Below are positions 60,401 through 64,000 of a stretch of DNA of 64,000 nucleotides, in pieces. The position numbers were made by a program, and so were the translations under genes. The notes under the pieces are model-generated. The model saw nothing but the letters and a program-made list of their open reading frames with translations. It did no database searches and was not told where the DNA came from. Source of the stretch: Diphasiastrum complanatum. Taxonomy: Eukaryota; Streptophyta; Lycopodiopsida; Lycopodiales; Lycopodiaceae. Position 1 is the stretch's first letter. Every line of letters starts with the position of its first letter. The DNA is taken from positions 717,852 to 781,851 of the forward strand of contig CM055112.1 of NCBI GenBank assembly GCA_029204225.1, read 5' to 3'.

Positions 60401-61493
60401 CCAAATCCACATCCTTCAATAATTGTAAGTTTTCAATACGAATAGACTGTAAGACTGATTGCATATGCTCTAGTTCTGATTTGATATTGATTGTTATCTT
60501 GTGTAATGATTTATTATTTTTTTTGAGTTGTTCATTTTCTTCTAATGTCTTTTGGAGATGACAATCTCTATTCTGACAATAAGAGGATATCCGAATTAAC
60601 TCACCTTCTAAAACATGAACTTTATTCATATAAAGTTGTTTTCCATGGTTCTACAATCTTTCACAATATCCTAGTAATCCACTATGTCCATTGCATATCC
60701 ATGTAACTAAATGAGTTATTGAAGAGAACATGGGATGTGTCAAAGTGCTTGGATCTTGTGGATATAATTTTCCATCTATCCACAAATCCAAGTTTTTTTT
60801 TTCTTCTACCTTGTAACGAGAACGATACTCAGCAGATATTTGAATTCCTTTGCCTCCTCTTCTCTGCAAAGGTGCCAAATCAATAGGGATATCCACATGT
60901 AGATGATACAATGTCATCATAAAAAAATAATAGAGTAATCAGTTGCATCAAAGTACTATGACCAGATTCTATGAAGCAAAGCAAAGTACTTATCTTTGAT
61001 TATATTATATACTATGTATGATCAATCCAAACTCCATGCTTGTATACTTGATTCAAATTTGGAAATGTCGCTCATTTTTTCATTCCAATAGGTAGTTGGC
61101 ACTCATATTTCCATTTCAAAGTGATGATGGCATTCATAATTGGAGATGGCACCCATATTTTCATTCTCGTGGAAGAAATGCATATGTAAATATTTTGCAA
61201 TTTTTTCTAATTCGAATATGGGGATGGCGGTCATATTCTAGATATATTGAAAATATTGCCCTTTTCGTAACCAATGGAGGGAATATTTTTGAATTTAGTA
61301 AGTTATACTGCAAACTGTTAACAGTTTTTAGCTGTGACTATAGACACTGTGGTTAGATCATTGGGAGTTGGGGAGGCCTTGGGAGTGGTGTGGGCAAGCA
61401 AATAAACAATATTGTTTTTTATATTTTGATATTTTTCTATATCTACATGGCATTCCTTAAAGGGTCTTTTTGATATTGAGAACTCCTCTAATG
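57449..61493 (-). mobile_element. CATTAG-type DNA transposon, complete between inverted terminal repeats, unknown superfamily
   Basis: 4045 bp. The left end (57449-57483) and right end (61459-61493) are inverted repeats identical at 31 of 35 positions, starting CATTAGAGGAGTTCT and ending AAAAAGACCCTTT. One gene fills most of the interior on the minus strand. A relative occupies 47930-50598 and a diverged lone end lies at 9472. No clear target duplication: left flank ...GCATGAAG, right flank GTGGAGTTAA. Confidence 0.85.
57680..60985 (-). pseudogene. spliced transposase-like gene of the CATTAG transposon
   Basis: Exons inferred from joined frames and GT-AG borders. Exon A, about 60985-60299: YHLHVDIPIDLAPLQRRG, a TAG stop (Gln in copy 2), then a Lys/Glu/Leu-rich likely coiled coil. 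Intron 60206-60298. Exon B, 60205-59539: GISREAYATIFKLIREAFKQ and IIIVLKLDESEIVKGQKMER, a likely RNase H-fold strand with an acidic residue. Intron 59457-59538. Exon C, 59456-58727: VEWHLAGDLKTLKCIYNVSH, SKHPCLYCM, VHVCTLHAEVRLIEKIIYLH, HVKIQKDEKLSGKNG, VWKKLDSMIAILRKEKYSDI. Intron 58638-58726. Exon D, from 58637: HYM|HILRDHTTFF across the splice, then after a frameshift WSSQGMEKSHRQARATFHRN; a Lys/Arg-rich region, a Ser/Asp-rich acidic stretch and a tail with CQNCNQEGH and CVICNAYNH. The acids in LDES, AGDL and GMEK are candidate catalytic residues. The architecture recalls uncharacterised transposase-like proteins of animals and protists; no named plant family fits. Broken by three or more stops, frameshifts and a deletion near 58900. 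Confidence 0.7.
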
Positions 61494-61867
61494 GTGGAGT
61501 TAATTGTTTTCTAACCAAAGATGGCTATCTTCTTGTATGCCATGTAAATTACTCACACTATGATGGATTCAGACACTAGACATATCGCACATGCTTCCAG
61601 CTTCATGCATTTTCACAAGAAGTATAAGACACAGGGTGTATCCATATCAACTGGCTCACACCTCTCCCTCAACCAAATTTATAGCATCTGTATCTCTACA
61701 TAACGTTCTCTATAAACACCTCTTGCTTTGAAGACTCTAGAACTAAATCAATCATCATAGCATGGGTCAATCCCTCCCGCACAGTATTCGGACTCTTTAA
61801 CAAAATTCTTAGCATTATACTATCACTCACACTATGGCAACCAATCCATACCCATTCTCAAGAAAAG
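61494..61867. other. unannotated flank of the transposon
   Basis: No gene or repeat recognised. It is not the continuation of the LTR interrupted at 57448. Confidence 0.4.
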
Positions 61868-62547
61868 ATCCAACAACAAATAACAGCATTTCAACAAAAC
61901 TTAGTATACACACTCTCCATCATTCTACACTTCTCTTTCATAGTACTCTCACAATCACTTCTCCAATCTTTCTATCAGAAAAGCTTATGAACAACAACAT
62001 AATAGTGTGGTTGGACTCTCTCTACATTAGCATATCAAGATGGTAGCTCACACTCTCCTTCATAAATCAAAATGTTTGTGTTGTTGACTGTCAAATAAAA
62101 TCAAGCCAGCAATCATCATACATAGTTAGATTGTAGGTGAACAACAAATGTATTGGAACCATAATTGGAATTATGCTAAATTTGACTAATTACTTGTCCT
62201 TGTCTTTGGTGGTATTGGTTGCCTCATCTAAATGTCCATTGACAACTAGTCTGTCCATTTTCATTCCACCATTTTATTGTATTTTATTGATATATCCTTG
62301 TTTCCATCATAATGACAAATTTCTTCTCTGGTATGCTCTGTTTGGGGAATGATATCTCTTACACTGCATTGATTATGGTAATCAATATTAAGTATGCCAT
62401 GACAAATATTTTCTTTTGTAGGATGTATACAAAATGTAATGTCTTCCATATATCGAATGAAGAATTTGTTGAGTTTTTAGAGATGTGTCCTAAAGGCTAT
62501 GTGATTGATGGTTGGCGATTATTATCTAAAATGGTGAATACCAAAAA
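61868..62547. repeat. duplicated unit X, longest copy
   Basis: Contains both the part found at 44888-45411 and the part found at 37547-37700, joined at 62390. It thus represents the ancestral order. Near its right end a TTTTCTTTTGTAG acceptor-like site precedes an open frame (about 62421-62549) with VFHISNEEFVEFLEMCPKGY and VIDGWRLLSKMVN; this could be an exon of an unknown gene. I do not recognise the protein. Confidence 0.8.
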
Positions 62548-62765
62548 GTGAATATGTTGAATATTGATAATGATTATTCTTCATATTGATCATAAATATT
62601 GTGAATACTCATGAATATTGATCATGATTTTTATAAATATTGATTATGATTAATGTGAATATTGATCATGATTATTGTGAATACTCATGATCTTTGTGAA
62701 CATTGATCACGATTATTGTGAGCATTGATTGTGATTATTGTGAATATTGATCATGAATACATATC
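62548..62765. repeat. degenerate minisatellite, second copy
   Basis: The same TATTGATCATGATTATTGTGAA-type array as 37700-37980, in the same position relative to unit X. Confidence 0.8.
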
Positions 62766-62834
62766 GTTGAATTCATTCCAATACACATTGTGCACTATTG
62801 TGTTGTGTCGCTTGCATAATTCTCTATTTCGTGT

Positions 62835-64000
62835 GAGTCAATTGTCGAGATAATTGGTCATTGTCGAATGTTGAAAGTGGTAGCCAATACCGCCAATGTT
62901 TTAGGAGAAAACAAAGACAACACCAGGGAAATAATAATATGACGCGTCCTCAACAACCAACTATCTCCTTAGTCTCATGAAAAGTAAGTGGCTAGATATA
63001 GTAAGGATGTAAACAATGTCGTCCTCATCAAAGTATCTCTCCCTAATAGTACTACATCTCCTATACTGGATTGCATTACTAGAAGGGGTAAATGGAGTTT
63101 TAGAAAGAGTTCTGGAGAGTGGTCGTGGGGACTTCACGTCATTAGTTCTTCAAAAGCTTGCCCTTTAAGAGCATGCTTCCACCTTCAATAAAAGGAGTAT
63201 TAAGTACGTTCTGACTTGTACAGCCTTGTGTGCACTGTATACTTTAAAAAAGTTACACGTGATCAGTCCCATGCCACATAATTTTTATAAATGTTGACCA
63301 ATCAGATATGTCCGATAGTCCGTCGCATTTCGATAGTTCTGCTCCAGAGATAAGGCTACAGCTTTTGATAGTTCGAGACTTGGGATCTTCGAAGAGATGA
63401 TTGCACATAACATCATATTCGTTCTATCTTTAAGACAGATAATTAAGCATGACAGGAGACTTTAAATATTTCATCATTCGATTGATCTGCGCCTTGCTTC
63501 AAATACATGATAAAAAAAAAATGGCTACATCATCCTCGTAATTAGTGCACATCATAAACATAATTGTGTCCTTCCATGACTTAAATAATTCCATTCAACA
63601 ATGTGAGATAGCAAGGTTATGCATTAATCAATTTTTCGAAAATGCAGTTGCGCAATTCATCAAGGATGAAGAATGGAGTTTACACTTTCAAATGCATGAG
63701 AAAAATCCAGCTAAAGAAATCCATTCAGAATTTGAAATAACCTTCAATAGTAGAGTATTCCTATCCTCCGAACAATAGCAAAATATAAGTCCGATAGATC
63801 ATGATGATGATTCAATAAGATATGTGATAATGCATTGAAACCCTGCTTCATACTGCTTGGAGATACGTGAATGAAGTAGTATGGCAACCTGTGAAGGAAG
63901 CTGCCTTGTACAACAATTTGATTTGAAGATCAAGCATTAGATGAGAGACACAAAAACACTCAAGCACGTTGCCAGCCTTCGAAAGATTGTTTTGAATATG
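62835..64000. repeat. block D, third copy, running off the window
   Basis: Parallel to about 38365-40180 in the same orientation, lacking two internal segments (about 38781-38880 and 38910-39445). The plus-strand frame at 63545-63778 contains CEIARLCINQFFENAVAQFI and KDEEWSLHFQMHEKNPAKE. The 40.0-kb copy keeps EEWSLHLQMDEKN in a frame with stops, so a protein may once have been encoded. Not identified. Confidence 0.75.

Noticed and set aside
57449-61493. Assigning the CATTAG transposon to CACTA, hAT, Mutator or PIF/Harbinger
   Set aside because: The terminal bases, motif order and zinc motifs do not fit those families as I know them, and no target duplication could be read to decide.

Overview
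This window is a repeat-dominated stretch of a land-plant nuclear genome. The evidence is several LTR retrotransposons primed by initiator-Met tRNA (primer site TGGTATCAGAGC), a CACTA TNP2 relic, plant transposon proteins, short introns of 80-95 bp, long (CT)n and (TG)n microsatellites and low GC content. I cannot name the species from the sequence. No bacterial, organellar, rRNA or tRNA gene was seen.

Layout. 1-3.4 kb: decayed Copia element (+) and an LTR-like tail. 4.2-5.0 kb: an imperfect direct duplication, one copy carrying a 104-nt near-perfect foldback. 5.2-7.5 kb: CACTA transposase relic (+). 8.25-8.64 kb: the one gene that looks intact and non-mobile, a small secreted protein (-) with its own TATA-like box. 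9.47-9.66 kb: a lone transposon end. 10.1-15.2 kb: a 370-bp tandem repeat interrupted by a Copia element with both LTRs. 16.8-17.5 kb: a second duplication of period about 371 bp. 18.2-19.3 kb: Copia scrap. 20.85-31.0 kb: a Copia element (-) split by a complete Gypsy-type element (22037-28430) with both LTRs, primer site, polypurine tract and a 5-bp target duplication. 31.9-37.6 kb: three diverged copies of a plant transposon-protein gene (Transposase_24-like), with a 1.4-kb element bearing long inverted repeats between copies 1 and 2. 37.5-41.0 kb: duplicated unidentified blocks that recur at 44.9-45.4, 52.7-53.5 (inverted) and 61.9-64.0 kb. 41.4-44.9 kb: two more Copia relics. 45.4-47.8 kb: fragments of a large non-coding LTR element and of the split Copia family. 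47.9-50.6 kb and 57.4-61.5 kb: two copies of an unusual DNA transposon. 51.3-52.1 kb: a lone LTR with primer site. 53.5-57.4 kb: a non-coding LTR element whose 3' LTR is cut by the second transposon.

The most interesting item is the transposon at 57449-61493 (relative at 47930-50598). It has 35-bp inverted terminal repeats beginning CATTAGAGGAGTTCT and a spliced transposase-like gene of at least four exons. The protein carries an LDES acid motif, a GDLKTLK motif with a CLYC zinc motif, an LH-rich segment, a QGMEKSH motif, and a C-terminal tail of two CxxCxxxxH units. I cannot place it in a named plant transposon superfamily.

Nearly every coding region is broken by stops, frameshifts or deletions. 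The region reads as layered insertions, with several host/guest orders readable directly.
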